This document shows, piece after piece, positions 17,812 to 28,000 of a stretch of 64,000 nt of DNA; the stretch's first letter is position 1, and each line of letters starts with the position of its first letter. The stretch spans positions 1 to 64,000 of the forward strand of contig NZ_VTDM01000008.1 of NCBI RefSeq assembly GCF_015627105.1, written 5' to 3'. The notes below the pieces were generated by a model that was given only the letters and a program-made list of their open reading frames with translations, had not been told where the DNA came from and did no database searches. The stretch is from Acinetobacter baretiae. GTDB lineage: Bacteria > Pseudomonadota > Gammaproteobacteria > Pseudomonadales > Moraxellaceae. Both the position numbers and the translations under genes were made by a program.

Positions 17812-18048
17812 ATGACTCAAAATCAGCGTCAAATTAATAAAAAACGATGGATTATTTTTGGTGTTGCTTTACTGTTGCCTATATTATTGGTTTTATTGTT
17901 GTTTGTTGCTGCATCTCAAGATGCAAAAATGAAAAAACAATATGAAGCAGAAAGAGCATCGTATGCTGAGAATTATCAAAAAACACAAAGTGAGCAATTG
18001 ATTGCTTCAGATCCAGAAGCTCGTACATCGTCAAATGTAAAACCTTAA
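17812..18048 (+). CDS. Small single-pass membrane protein, unknown function
   Basis: 78 residues. A basic N-terminus (QINKKRW) is followed by one strong hydrophobic helix at about 14-34 and then a hydrophilic, charged tail (KMKKQYEAERASYAENYQ) that may form a short coiled coil. The GGAGAAGGG site before the ATG is very good, and a terminator follows directly, so I believe it is a real gene. It lies 44 bp after ubiA in the same direction and may be co-transcribed. I do not recognise a family. Confidence 0.72.
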   Translation: MTQNQRQINKKRWIIFGVALLLPILLVLLLFVAASQDAKMKKQYEAERASYAENYQKTQSEQLIASDPEARTSSNVKP

Positions 18049-18054
18049 AAAGAT

Positions 18055-18076
18055 ACCGCCATGTTGGCGGTTTTTT
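18055..18076 (+). terminator. Terminator after the small membrane protein gene
   Basis: ACCGCCA pairs with TGGCGGT around TGT, followed by six T. Confidence 0.92.
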
Positions 18077-18201
18077 GTTCTACAGTGCTTAGATATGTAC
18101 AGTTTGTTTGCTGTAAGATAGTCTTTTACGTTATGTGGTTTATTGTTTGTATGATTAAACGATTCAATGTTCTGATGAGTCATATGGTGTTTTGAATGCT
18201 T

Positions 18202-18639
18202 TTAAGACAGTAGATCTTTTCTAAGCTGAGTGGTCGATGGAATAGCAGTGTAACGAAATACTCGGTATCCTGCTTGATTTAACATATAGTCTCTAAAAGC
18301 ATCTTCTTGCTCTTTTCCTTTATGGCTTGGATCATCTAACTCTATAATCGCAACCACTTGCATACTTTTTGTCGTAATTACAAAATCTGTGACTTTTCGA
18401 TTAAATTGATTGCGAAATTTATAATCTTCACTGGTAATTAAGGCACTAAAAGCCACTTGCGTGAGGATATGGTGATGAGGGAATGCTTGATGTAAACGTA
18501 CAAACATACGTGTTTCAAATTTGGTAATAATAGGTCGTGAAAAATATTGTTTGCGCTGTTTAAAAAATACATTCCATATGATGTATATGGCTACAAAACA
18601 AAGGCCGATTAGTAAAATAATAGTGTGTTGTTGTGACAT
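18202..18639 (-). CDS. DUF2726 domain protein with N-terminal membrane anchor
   Basis: 145 residues. One helix at about 6-24 is followed by a cytoplasmic DUF2726 domain (about 35-143). Visible family features are the RLHQAFPHHHILTQVAFSAL block, then VVAIIELDDPSHK with E-x-D-D, then GYRVFRYTAIP. This arrangement resembles the restriction-endonuclease-like (PD-(D/E)xK) fold, and DUF2726 is often placed there, but no activity is established. Upstream lies tRNA-Asn on the same strand, with a terminator between. Confidence 0.8.
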   Translation of the reverse strand: MSQQHTIILLIGLCFVAIYIIWNVFFKQRKQYFSRPIITKFETRMFVRLHQAFPHHHILTQVAFSALITSEDYKFRNQFNRKVTDFVITTKSMQVVAIIELDDPSHKGKEQEDAFRDYMLNQAGYRVFRYTAIPSTTQLRKDLLS

Positions 18640-18665
18640 GGAAAATAATTACTCAGGGCCATAAA

Positions 18666-18693
18666 AAAACCCATTCAAATTGAATGGGTTTTT
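18666..18693 (-). terminator. Terminator after tRNA-Asn
   Basis: AAACCCATTCAA and TTGAATGGGTTT form a near-perfect stem with T-runs on both sides, just 3' of the tRNA on the minus strand. Confidence 0.88.
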
Positions 18694-18699
18694 AGAATT

Positions 18700-18775
18700 T
18701 GGCTCTCCAACCTGGGCTCGAACCAGGGACCTGCGGATTAACAGTCCGTCGCTCTACCGACTGAGCTATTGGAGA
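18700..18775 (-). tRNA. tRNA-Asn (anticodon GTT)
   Basis: On the minus strand the 7-bp acceptor stem is TCTCCAA / TTGGAGA, with discriminator G and an encoded CCA. The D arm is GCTCAGTCGGTAGAGC and the T loop is GTTCGAGC. The anticodon loop CTGTTAA puts GTT at 18742-18740. 76 bases including CCA. The closest known form is E. coli tRNA-Asn. Confidence 0.97.
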
Positions 18776-19084
18776 ATCTGAAATGGATTTTAAAGACAAG
18801 TGCCTGTTGAGTCAAGCGCCATTGCAAAAAAAATGTCACAAATGCATCTATTTGCTTTAAAAATAACCTTTTTAAAGAAGAGGTGTATTAATTGTGTTCA
18901 AGCGTGACTTTTAAGAAAACGTTCACTTTTGTTCTGTAAAGATATATACAAGATATATTATTTTTTTTTACATGAAAGACATGATTCATTCATGAATATA
19001 ATGAATACTATGTACTTAAAAGTCATGAATAAATGTCTTTATACCGATAAAAGCAGTACGCTATTTACAAATTAAGGTTGCGCT
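18776..19084 (+). promoter_or_regulatory. 309-bp region before the RND operon, with inverted repeats around a -10-like box
   Basis: No gene seen. Near the right end a TATAAT (18997-19002) lies inside an inverted repeat ATTCAT (18984-18989) / ATGAAT (19001-19006), next to the palindrome TTCATGAA (18989-18996). CATGAA-type words recur between 18971 and 19035. This may be the efflux operon promoter with an operator. No regulator gene sits beside it. Confidence 0.4.
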
Positions 19085-20278
19085 ATGTCTGGAAGAATAA
19101 AAACCATTGTATGGTTTGCAGTGGTTGTGGTGGTGTGTGCAGGTATTTATTTCTATTTTAAGTTGCAACCTTCTAAAAATGAAAAAGCAAACATGAAATT
19201 TAACAGAGATACACCTGTGCAAGTGGGGGTTGTATCCTTGCAAGATGTACCTGTTCAGTTAAATGCCTTAGGTACAGTTGTGGCAGACAAAACGGTCACG
19301 GTCACTAGCCGTATTACCGGACACTTACAGCAGGTTTATTTCCAAGAGGGTCAGTATGTCAAGCAAGGACAATTGTTAGCTCAAATCGATGTTCAGCCTT
19401 ATCAGGCGACATTAGAACAATACCAAGGTACATTGTCTGAAAGTCAAGCACAATTGAAAAATGCACAGCTTATGTTGGCACGTTATCAGCGTTTATATGC
19501 CAAAGATTCTATTGCCAAACAAGATTTAGATACACAAACGGCTACCACCACACAGTATCAAGGTGCGGTAAAATCTGCTGAAGGACAAATTAAATCTGCA
19601 GCGTTAAATATTCAGTATGGACGCATTACAGCACCTATTTCTGGTTATATTGGGCTCAGAAAAATAGATGTAGGCAATACAGTGAGTGCAGACAGTACTA
19701 GTATTGCTGTGATTACTCAAATGCAACCGATGGCAGTTACGTTTAATATTCCACAAATTAATATTGCCCATATCATTCAACCTTTACGACAAGGTCATGC
19801 GTTGAGTGTAGATGCATTTGATCAAGCAGGAGCACAACGTATTGCCGAAGGTCAAGTTAAAGTGATTAGTAATGAAATTGACAGCACCACAGGCACAGTC
19901 ATGCTCAAAGCGATGTTTGATAATAAGGATAATGTATTGTTTCCTAATCAGTTCGTTAATATTAAATTGAAAGTAAATACGTTAAAAGATGCGATGACGG
20001 TCCCTAGTGCCGCAGTGCAGATCGGAACAGGTGGTAAATATGTATTTGTTATTGATGATCAATCTATAGCACAAAAAGTGACGGTGTCTACAGGCCCTGA
20101 AACAACAGATGGTCAAGTGGTCATACTCAATGGTTTAAGTGTGGGACAAAAAGTTGTGACCAGTGGGGTGAATGCTTTGGGCAATGGGAGTAAGGTCAAT
20201 ATTGTGACACCTGAAAAAGTTGATGTGAGTGTACTAGATGCTGCAAAACAGCATGATCATAACAAACGCCCACGTTGA
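19085..20278 (+). CDS. mdtA: RND efflux periplasmic adaptor (MdtA-like)
   Basis: 397-residue membrane fusion protein. An N-terminal membrane anchor at 9-27 is followed by a barrel-sandwich hybrid (lipoyl) domain split around a helical hairpin (about 95-175; the second half reads APISGYIGLRKIDVGNTV), then the beta-barrel and the membrane-proximal domain. The conserved GQLLAQIDVQPYQATLEQ block is near residue 100. It bridges the inner-membrane pump to the outer-membrane channel. It is the first gene of a four-gene operon, 13 bases before mdtB. The MdtA assignment follows from the paired MdtB/MdtC pumps downstream. Confidence 0.92.
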   Translation: MSGRIKTIVWFAVVVVVCAGIYFYFKLQPSKNEKANMKFNRDTPVQVGVVSLQDVPVQLNALGTVVADKTVTVTSRITGHLQQVYFQEGQYVKQGQLLAQIDVQPYQATLEQYQGTLSESQAQLKNAQLMLARYQRLYAKDSIAKQDLDTQTATTTQYQGAVKSAEGQIKSAALNIQYGRITAPISGYIGLRKIDVGNTVSADSTSIAVITQMQPMAVTFNIPQINIAHIIQPLRQGHALSVDAFDQAGAQRIAEGQVKVISNEIDSTTGTVMLKAMFDNKDNVLFPNQFVNIKLKVNTLKDAMTVPSAAVQIGTGGKYVFVIDDQSIAQKVTVSTGPETTDGQVVILNGLSVGQKVVTSGVNALGNGSKVNIVTPEKVDVSVLDAAKQHDHNKRPR

Positions 20279-20291
20279 TGAGTAATCTGGT

Positions 20292-23200
20292 ATGAATCCA
20301 TCTCGTATTTTTATTGAGCGCCCTGTAGCTACGCTATTAATAATGATAGCCGTGGTGCTTACGGGTCTTTTAGGATATAAAAACTTATCTATTTCAGCCT
20401 TGCCTGAGGTCGATTATCCTGTAATTCAAGTCACTACGTTATTTCCTGGGGCAGGGCCTGAGGTGATGACAAGTGGCGTGACTGCACCTTTAGAGCGTCA
20501 GCTTGGACAAATGGCAGGTTTAAGCCAAATGTACTCTACAAGCTCAGGAGGCGCATCGGTAATAACCCTTAAATTTAGTTTAAATACATCTTTGGATGTT
20601 GCAGAACAAGAAGTACAAGCCGCAATTAATGTAGCTGACTCATTATTGCCTAGTGGACTACCAAATAAACCCAGCTACAAAAAAGTTAATCCTGCCGATA
20701 CAGCAATCGTTACTTTAGCGGCCAGTTCTGAAACACTGCCGTTAACGCAAGTGCAAGATGTATTGAATAATCGTGTAGCACTTAAGTTGTCACAAATTTC
20801 TGGTGTTGGTTTAGTGACGCTCGCTGGTGGCCAACAAACAGCAGTGCGTATAAAAGCCAACCCTATGTTATTGGCACAACATGGCTTAGCATTAAGTAAT
20901 ATTTTAACGGTAGTTAATGCGTCAAATGTGAATGGTTCAAAGGGTGGATTTGATGGCCCAAACCAATCTATGACGATTGAAACCAATGATCAATTACGCA
21001 GTGCAGATGATTATAAAAATCTTATTTTAAAATATAACAATGGCAGTGCAATTTATTTAAAAGATGTAGCTGATGTGGAACAGGCTCCACAAGATATATA
21101 TCAAAGTGCATCTGCAAATGGTCAACCTGCTATTATTATTAATGTACAACGACAACCCGGAACCAATGTGGTGGCGATTGTCGATAGTATTCGTCAACAA
21201 TTACCTGCGTTGCAAGCCAGTTTACCTGCATCTGTCAAGTTAACCATACTCTCTGATCGTACACAGACCATTCGAGCATCCATTCATGATGTGCAGTTTG
21301 AATTAATTTTGGCCATGTGTTTGGTGGTCATGGTGTCTTTTTTGTTTTTAAGAACATTTGCAGCAACATTTATTCCGAGTATTACGGTGCCTCTGTCTAT
21401 TATTGGGACTTTTGGGGTGATGTATTTGGCGGGTTTTTCACTGAATAACTTAACGCTCATGGCATTAACAATCGCAACAGGTTTTGTGATCGATGATGCG
21501 ATTGTTGTTGTTGAAAATATACAGCGTCATATTGAACGTGGTGATTCTCCGATGCAAGCGGCCTTGAAAGGGTCAAAAGAAATTGGTTTTACGATTGTTT
21601 CTTTGACCATTTCTTTAATTGCTGTACTAATTCCTTTACTGTTTATGGGCGATGTGATTGGGCGTTTATTTAGAGAATTTTCAATTACTCTTGCAGTATC
21701 TATTTTAGTATCTATGGTCGTTTCTTTAACCTTAACACCGATGTTGAGTGCTTATTTACTCAAGCATATTCCAGAGCATAAGCATCATCGAGTTGCGCAA
21801 GTATTTGGACATGGCTTTGAAAAATTGTTGCAAGGTTACGAGCGTTGTTTAAAGTGGGTACTGTCACATCAAACATTCACTTTAATGGTTGCCATTGCCA
21901 CACTGTTTTTTACTGTCATTTTGTATGTTTTTATTCCTAAAGGTTTTTTTCCTACACAAGACACTGGTTTAATTCAAGCAACCACCATTGCACCTCAAGA
22001 TATTTCATTTGCTCAAATGGCAAAAAGACAGCAAGAATTGGTGCAGATTTTAGCAAAAGATCCTGCGGTCGATGCGATTTCATCTGTGGTTGGTGTAGAT
22101 GCCGTGAATAACAGTACACTCAATACAGGCCGTTTACAGATTAGCTTAAAAGCCTTTTCAGAAAGAGACAGTGCCGATACGGTGATTCATCGTTTGAAAC
22201 AAGATGCTGAAAAAGTCACAGGAATTTCACTATATGCCATTAAAAATCAAGATTTAAGTGTTGATGATCAAGTCACTCCGAGCCAATATCAATTTAGTTT
22301 AGATACATCAGATCAAAAAGATTTAGAGTTTTGGACATCAAAAATGTTAGATGCTTTACATCAGCACGCGATGTTCCGTGATGTGACAGAAAATTTACAG
22401 CATCAAGCCAAAGTGGCTTATGTCGATATTAATCGTGTAGAGGCGAGTCGTTATGGATTAACTGCAACAGATATAGACAATGCTTTATACAATGCTTTTG
22501 GTCAGCGTTTGATTTCAACGATTTATACTCAAGCGAATCAATATCGTGTGGTGTTAGAAGTTGATGAGCAATATAAAAAAGATATGTCTGCATTTACAAA
22601 TATTTATTTGGCCAATGCGAGCAGTACAGCAACAACAAGCACAACCACCAACCCTGCGATGGTGCCATTAAGTAATTTGGTCAGCATTTCTGAGCGGACA
22701 GGGTATTTAAACTATACGCGTATTGATCAGACACCTGCGGTGACTTTTTCTTTTAATTTGGCTTCTGGTTATACGCTAGATGATGCCAATCAAATGCTCA
22801 CCCAAATTCAATCTGAGATTGGCTTGCCACATACAGTGAATTATAAGGCACAAGGTGCTTTGTTGGCATACACGGCAACTGGCTCAAATACCTTGTGGTT
22901 GATTTTGGCAGCGGTTGTGACGATGTATATTGTATTGGGTATTTTGTATGAAAGCTGGATTCATCCGATTACTGTACTTTCGACTTTACCTTCGGCTGCA
23001 ATTGGTGCATTACTTGCACTGCGTTTAAGTGGCACAGAGTTTTCCTTAATTGCTTTAATTGGGATTATTTTATTGATTGGTATTGTGAAAAAAAATGCCA
23101 TCATGCTGATCGATTTTGCGATTGAAGAAAAATCACAGGGTAAATCTGCACGTGATGCTATTTATCAAGCATGTATTTTACGTTTTAGACCTATTTTGAT

Positions 23201-23405
23201 GACCACCTGTGCTGCATTATTGGGTGCTATTCCACTGATGTTTGCAGCTGGCTCAGGTGCAGAATTGCGTCAACCTTTGGGTTTGGTGATTGTGGGGGGG
23301 TTGATTTTTAGTCAATTGCTTACACTGTTTACCACTCCTGTCATTTATTTGGCTTTTGAGCGTTTAGTTACACAAAATAAAAAACCAACACAGTTGGAGC
23401 GATGA
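20292..23405 (+). CDS. mdtB: RND efflux pump subunit (MdtB-like)
   Basis: 1037-residue proton-driven inner-membrane pump with 12 helices and two large periplasmic loops. The N-terminus RIFIERPVATLLIMIAVVL and the stretch SALPEVDYPVIQV are close to E. coli MdtB. TM4 carries the Asp pair of the proton relay (ATGFVIDDAIVV), and the matching TM10 region carries the conserved Lys (GIVKKNAIMLID). SVVGVDAVNNSTLNTG lies in the second loop. MdtB and MdtC work as a heterotrimer and export bile salts, novobiocin and similar drugs in E. coli. The next gene starts one base after the stop. Confidence 0.94.
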   Translation: MNPSRIFIERPVATLLIMIAVVLTGLLGYKNLSISALPEVDYPVIQVTTLFPGAGPEVMTSGVTAPLERQLGQMAGLSQMYSTSSGGASVITLKFSLNTSLDVAEQEVQAAINVADSLLPSGLPNKPSYKKVNPADTAIVTLAASSETLPLTQVQDVLNNRVALKLSQISGVGLVTLAGGQQTAVRIKANPMLLAQHGLALSNILTVVNASNVNGSKGGFDGPNQSMTIETNDQLRSADDYKNLILKYNNGSAIYLKDVADVEQAPQDIYQSASANGQPAIIINVQRQPGTNVVAIVDSIRQQLPALQASLPASVKLTILSDRTQTIRASIHDVQFELILAMCLVVMVSFLFLRTFAATFIPSITVPLSIIGTFGVMYLAGFSLNNLTLMALTIATGFVIDDAIVVVENIQRHIERGDSPMQAALKGSKEIGFTIVSLTISLIAVLIPLLFMGDVIGRLFREFSITLAVSILVSMVVSLTLTPMLSAYLLKHIPEHKHHRVAQVFGHGFEKLLQGYERCLKWVLSHQTFTLMVAIATLFFTVILYVFIPKGFFPTQDTGLIQATTIAPQDISFAQMAKRQQELVQILAKDPAVDAISSVVGVDAVNNSTLNTGRLQISLKAFSERDSADTVIHRLKQDAEKVTGISLYAIKNQDLSVDDQVTPSQYQFSLDTSDQKDLEFWTSKMLDALHQHAMFRDVTENLQHQAKVAYVDINRVEASRYGLTATDIDNALYNAFGQRLISTIYTQANQYRVVLEVDEQYKKDMSAFTNIYLANASSTATTSTTTNPAMVPLSNLVSISERTGYLNYTRIDQTPAVTFSFNLASGYTLDDANQMLTQIQSEIGLPHTVNYKAQGALLAYTATGSNTLWLILAAVVTMYIVLGILYESWIHPITVLSTLPSAAIGALLALRLSGTEFSLIALIGIILLIGIVKKNAIMLIDFAIEEKSQGKSARDAIYQACILRFRPILMTTCAALLGAIPLMFAAGSGAELRQPLGLVIVGGLIFSQLLTLFTTPVIYLAFERLVTQNKKPTQLER

Positions 23406-23406
23406 T

Positions 23407-26400
23407 ATGAATTTTTCTAAAATTTTTATATTACGTCCAATTGCAACGTGGCTGTTGAGCATAGCCATTACTTTATTGGGTGCATTGGCTTTTTATTTAA
23501 TGCCTGTTGCCCCTATGCCTAAAGTTGAAATTCCGACCATTACTGTTCAAGCCAGTTTGGCAGGTGCAAGTCCAGAAACGATGGCTGCTACGGTGGCAAC
23601 ACCTTTAGAACGTGCCATGGGACAAATTGCAGGAGTGACTGAGCTTACATCGACTAGTGGGCAAGGATCAACCAATGTGGTGATTCAATTTGAGTTGAGT
23701 AAAGATATTAATAATGCTGCTCGGGAAGTTCAAGCTGCGATCAATTCGGCACGTAGTCTATTGCCAAGTAGTATGAAAACATTGCCGACTTATAAAAAAG
23801 CAAATCCTTCAGATGCTCCGATTGTGATTTTATCTTTGACGTCAAAGCATTTAAGTCGTGGGCAATTATATGATTTTGCTTCAAGTAAATTACAACAAAA
23901 AATAGCTCAAATACAAGGTGTTGGGCAAGTCTCTATTCGAGGGAGTGCTTTACCTGCAGTACGGGTAGGGTTGGAGCCTAAAAAACTAGAAAGCTATGGT
24001 ATTTCTTTAGATGCTGTACGTACTGCCATTAATAATTCCACCACCAATAGCCCACGAGGGCTATTAAGTAATGATCATCAAACTTTATGGATTGATGCCA
24101 ATGGTCAATTAACAAAAGCCGCAGATTATCAACATATTGTGGTTGCATACCGCAATGGTGTGGCAGTGTATTTAAACGATGTTGCTTCTGTGGTTGATTC
24201 TACTCAAGATATTTATGCAGCAGGTTATTTAAATAATCAACCCGCGGTGATGATTTCGGTCACACGCCAAGCCAATGCCAATATGTTGCAAACCATAGAT
24301 GCACTTAAAGCAGAAATGCCAGTGTTAAATAGCATGTTACCTGGCGATACGACATTAACTTTGACCATCGACCGTTCACCATTAACCCGTAGTGCATTGC
24401 ATGATACCGAAGTGACCTTGTTGGTTGCGATTTTACTTGTGATTGCCGTGGTGTTCTTATTTTTACGTAATGGCCGTGCTTTGATTATTCCCGCAATTGC
24501 ATTACCTATCTCTATTATTAGTACATTTTCAGCCATGTATCTATTGGGTTATACCTTAGATTCTTTATCTATGTTGGCGTTAATTATTGCAACAGGTTTT
24601 GTGGTAGATGATGCAATTGTGGTACTGGAAAATATTAGTCGGCATTTAGAACAAGGAAAAACACCGTTACAAGCAGCTTTAGATGGTAGTCGTGAAATTG
24701 GGTTTACGGTTGTATCTATGACGGCTTCTTTGATTGCTGTATTTATTCCATTGTTATTGATGGGTGGAATATTAGGTCGATTATTTAGAGAGTTTGCAGT
24801 GACATTGTCCGTATCACTGTTGTTTTCTTTATTTGTTTCGCTAACACTCACCCCAATGCTCTGTGCTCGGTTACTGAAATCTAAACCGCACGGCATGACG
24901 GATCAGGGGTGGTTTTATCGTACGATAGAGCGGTGTTTGACTGGATTGCATCATGCATATATGCGAAGTTTAGCCGTTATTATGCGGTATAAAAAATTAA
25001 CTATGTTGAGTTTATTACTCACTGTTATTGGTAATGTATATTTATATACTGCTGTTGAAAAAGGATTTTTCCCAGATCAAGATACAGGTATTTTGATGGG
25101 CATGGTTCGTGCTGACCAAAATGTAAGTTATCAAGCCTTTGAGCCAAAACTCAAAATGATTGCAGATCATTTAATGAAAGATTCTAATGTTCAGTATGTG
25201 ATGTCTTCGACAGGAGGAAGTGGTTTTGGTGCAAGAAACACGGGTACTTTTTTTATTCGTTTGAAAGATTTGAGTGAGCGTAAAGAATCTGCCATGCAAA
25301 TTGCCAATCGTTTGAGTATGAGTACAAAGAGTATGGCGGGTGTGTCTTTGTTCTTAATGCCAGCACAAGATTTAAGACTAGGTGGGCGTAGTGCCAACGC
25401 AACGTATCAATATAGTTTACAGTCAGATGATTTAACAACGTTAAGAGCATGGAGTCCAATGGTGTATGCAGCACTGAAAGGCTTACCTGAGCTCACCAGT
25501 GTAGATAGTGACTCCCAAACCGGTGGGCAAGAAGTGAGGGTCATTATTGATCGAGAAGCAGCAAAACGGTATGGGTTAAATGTTGAGGATATAGATACTT
25601 TTTTAAATAATGCATTTAGCCAAAGACAAGTTGCCACACAATATAAAATGCTGAATCAATACTACACTATTATTGGTTTAGCTGAACAATATACGCAAGA
25701 CCCACAGATTTTAAATCAATTACAAGTCTTAAATAGTAATAATCAAGCCATTCCTGTGTCTGCATTTGCACATTTAGAGTATGCAAATACCGCACTGTCT
25801 GTTGCACATCAAAATCAAATGGCAACTACAACGATTGCATTTAATTTAGCAGATGGGGTGTCGTTACAACAAGCTCAGCAGGCCATTGATGAAACTGTTA
25901 CACGTATTGGTATGCCAAACACTATTCATGGCAGTTTACAAGGAACAGCAAAACTATATGCAGCTTTAGCACAAAATATACCTTGGCTTATTTTATGTGC
26001 TTTACTCACAATTTATATTTTACTTGGTGTGCTGTATGAAAGCTGGATTCATCCATTAACCATTTTATCGACCTTGCCTTCAGCGGGTGTGGGGGCTTTG
26101 ATTTTACTTTTATTGACTAAAACTCAATTTACAGTCATTGCAATGATTGGTGTGTTGTTATTGATTGGTATTGTGAAAAAAAATGCCATTTTAATGGTGG
26201 ATTTTGCATTAGAGGCTGAGCGTAAACATCACCAATTGCCAGAACAATCGATTATAGAGGCATGTTCTAAGCGATTTAGACCCATTTTAATGACAACTTT
26301 GGCTGCATTTTGCGGTGCACTTCCATTAATTGTGGAAACAGGTGGAAATGCAGAAATACATCGACCACTTGGTTATGCAATTTGTGGCGGTTTGGTGGTG

Positions 26401-26529
26401 AGTCAAATTTTAACTTTATATACAACACCTGTCATTTATGTGTATTTAGACCGCTTTGCAACTTGGATTAAAAAATGTTGGTCTGCATGGTATCAACCAT
26501 CGATCGAAGATCATTCTCGTAGGCATTAA
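23407..26529 (+). CDS. mdtC: RND efflux pump subunit (MdtC-like)
   Basis: 1040 residues, the partner of the upstream pump. MdtC-type signatures: PVAPMPKVEIPTI, ASPETMAATVATPLERAMG, and KANPSDAPIVILSLTS. The proton-relay Asp pair is in ATGFVVDDAIVVLEN (TM4), and the TM10 Lys is in GIVKKNAILMVD. Twelve membrane segments and two periplasmic loops. The pump shares the operon with its sister and the channel gene, which starts one base after its stop. In the E. coli heterotrimer only one of the two subunit types translocates protons; here both keep the Asp pair. Confidence 0.94.
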   Translation: MNFSKIFILRPIATWLLSIAITLLGALAFYLMPVAPMPKVEIPTITVQASLAGASPETMAATVATPLERAMGQIAGVTELTSTSGQGSTNVVIQFELSKDINNAAREVQAAINSARSLLPSSMKTLPTYKKANPSDAPIVILSLTSKHLSRGQLYDFASSKLQQKIAQIQGVGQVSIRGSALPAVRVGLEPKKLESYGISLDAVRTAINNSTTNSPRGLLSNDHQTLWIDANGQLTKAADYQHIVVAYRNGVAVYLNDVASVVDSTQDIYAAGYLNNQPAVMISVTRQANANMLQTIDALKAEMPVLNSMLPGDTTLTLTIDRSPLTRSALHDTEVTLLVAILLVIAVVFLFLRNGRALIIPAIALPISIISTFSAMYLLGYTLDSLSMLALIIATGFVVDDAIVVLENISRHLEQGKTPLQAALDGSREIGFTVVSMTASLIAVFIPLLLMGGILGRLFREFAVTLSVSLLFSLFVSLTLTPMLCARLLKSKPHGMTDQGWFYRTIERCLTGLHHAYMRSLAVIMRYKKLTMLSLLLTVIGNVYLYTAVEKGFFPDQDTGILMGMVRADQNVSYQAFEPKLKMIADHLMKDSNVQYVMSSTGGSGFGARNTGTFFIRLKDLSERKESAMQIANRLSMSTKSMAGVSLFLMPAQDLRLGGRSANATYQYSLQSDDLTTLRAWSPMVYAALKGLPELTSVDSDSQTGGQEVRVIIDREAAKRYGLNVEDIDTFLNNAFSQRQVATQYKMLNQYYTIIGLAEQYTQDPQILNQLQVLNSNNQAIPVSAFAHLEYANTALSVAHQNQMATTTIAFNLADGVSLQQAQQAIDETVTRIGMPNTIHGSLQGTAKLYAALAQNIPWLILCALLTIYILLGVLYESWIHPLTILSTLPSAGVGALILLLLTKTQFTVIAMIGVLLLIGIVKKNAILMVDFALEAERKHHQLPEQSIIEACSKRFRPILMTTLAAFCGALPLIVETGGNAEIHRPLGYAICGGLVVSQILTLYTTPVIYVYLDRFATWIKKCWSAWYQPSIEDHSRRH

Positions 26530-26530
26530 T

Positions 26531-27946
26531 ATGTTAAAAAATAAATTGTTTCAGTCATTGTCTATCTTATTGCCTGTATGTGTGCTCACAGGGTGTATGG
26601 TTGGCCCCAATTATCAAGCACCACAGTTAAGTATGCCTACGCATTTTAAAGCACTGTCGGGGTGGAAGGTTGCTGAACCGAAAGACACCGATGAGCGTGG
26701 TGCATGGTGGCAGATATATCAAGACCCGATATTAAATGATCTAGAACAACAGGTACAAATTTCCAACCAAAATGTTGCACAGTATGTGGCGAAATATCAA
26801 CAAGCTCTTGCTTTGGTATCTTCTTCTGAAAGCGGTTTATTTCCTTCGTTGACTGCCACACCAACAGCTACTCGTGCAAAAAAAGCCAGTAGTTCAAGCG
26901 ATCGTGTGAGTAATAGTTATACTGCCAGTATAGGTAGTACGTGGGAGCTTGATTTATGGGGGAAGCTTCGTCGTCAAGTAGATGAAAATAAAGCCAATGC
27001 ATTAGCAAGCCAAGCGGATCTTGCTAATGCCACTTTAAGTGCACAATCTACACTGGCTCAAAGTTATTTTGCGTTACGTGTATTAGATCAGCGCCTTGAT
27101 TTATATGATCATACAATAAATGTGTATGAAAAATATTGCCAAGTTTTAGCTGAAAAATATAAGGAAGGAATGATTGCAAAATCTGATCTGACACAAGCAC
27201 AACAATCTTTATATAGTGCACAGGCTTCAAAGCAAGATTTAATATGGCAACGTGCTCAATATGAGCATGCGATTGCGGTATTAATTGGTAAAACACCTGC
27301 TGATTTTGATGTGGTTAAACAGGTGAATCCAACATTGTATGTTCCTCAAATACCAAATACTTTACCCAGTGAGTTATTAGAGCGCCGTCCAGATATTGCT
27401 GCTGCTGAGCGTCGTGTTGCAGCGGCCAATGAAGCGATTGGTATAGCGATTGCTGGGTATTTTCCAAGTTTAAGTTTGTCGGGCAGTGTAGGTTCAAGTA
27501 CCAGTCATTTTTCACAATTATTTTCTGCAAGTACAGCGATTTGGTCGCTTGGTGCTTCAGCATCGCAAACACTTTTTGATTTTGGTGCAAATAAATCTAA
27601 AGTTGTATCATCACGTGCAGCATATGATGCAACAGTGGCAAGTTATAAACAGACTGTACTCGATGCAATGCAAACGGTAGAAGATAGCCTTGTCAAAGCA
27701 AACAGTTTACAACAGCAATTGATTGCACAACAAAAAGCGTTACTTGCATCAACGGAATCGGCACGAATTTATCGTAATCAATATAGTGAAGGTTTGGTCG
27801 ATTATGCCAATGTGGCCAGTACGGAGGCCACGCGCTTAACTAGCCAGCAAAGTATTTTGCAAACTCAATCGACACAGTTGCAAAATAGTGTGGCTTTGAT
27901 TGTTGCTTTAGGTGGTGGTTGGCATACAACTTATGAATCTAAATAA
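26531..27946 (+). CDS. RND efflux outer-membrane lipoprotein channel (OprM/NodT family)
   Basis: 471 residues from the ATG directly after mdtC. The lipobox LTGC gives a lipidated Cys22, followed by MVGPNYQAP, the standard start of mature OprM/CusC-type channels. Two outer-membrane efflux repeats can be seen (about 65-260 and 270-465), with the ELLERRPDIAAAERRVAAANEAIG signature starting the second. Channels of this type form trimers spanning outer membrane and periplasm. E. coli mdtABC lacks its own channel and uses TolC, so here the set is complete in one operon. A longer frame begins inside mdtC, but the lipobox fixes the start. Confidence 0.93.
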   Translation: MLKNKLFQSLSILLPVCVLTGCMVGPNYQAPQLSMPTHFKALSGWKVAEPKDTDERGAWWQIYQDPILNDLEQQVQISNQNVAQYVAKYQQALALVSSSESGLFPSLTATPTATRAKKASSSSDRVSNSYTASIGSTWELDLWGKLRRQVDENKANALASQADLANATLSAQSTLAQSYFALRVLDQRLDLYDHTINVYEKYCQVLAEKYKEGMIAKSDLTQAQQSLYSAQASKQDLIWQRAQYEHAIAVLIGKTPADFDVVKQVNPTLYVPQIPNTLPSELLERRPDIAAAERRVAAANEAIGIAIAGYFPSLSLSGSVGSSTSHFSQLFSASTAIWSLGASASQTLFDFGANKSKVVSSRAAYDATVASYKQTVLDAMQTVEDSLVKANSLQQQLIAQQKALLASTESARIYRNQYSEGLVDYANVASTEATRLTSQQSILQTQSTQLQNSVALIVALGGGWHTTYESK

Positions 27947-28000
27947 TGTGATCCATATTTTTTTAATCGCTTGACTTAGATATAGTTAATACATAAAAAT

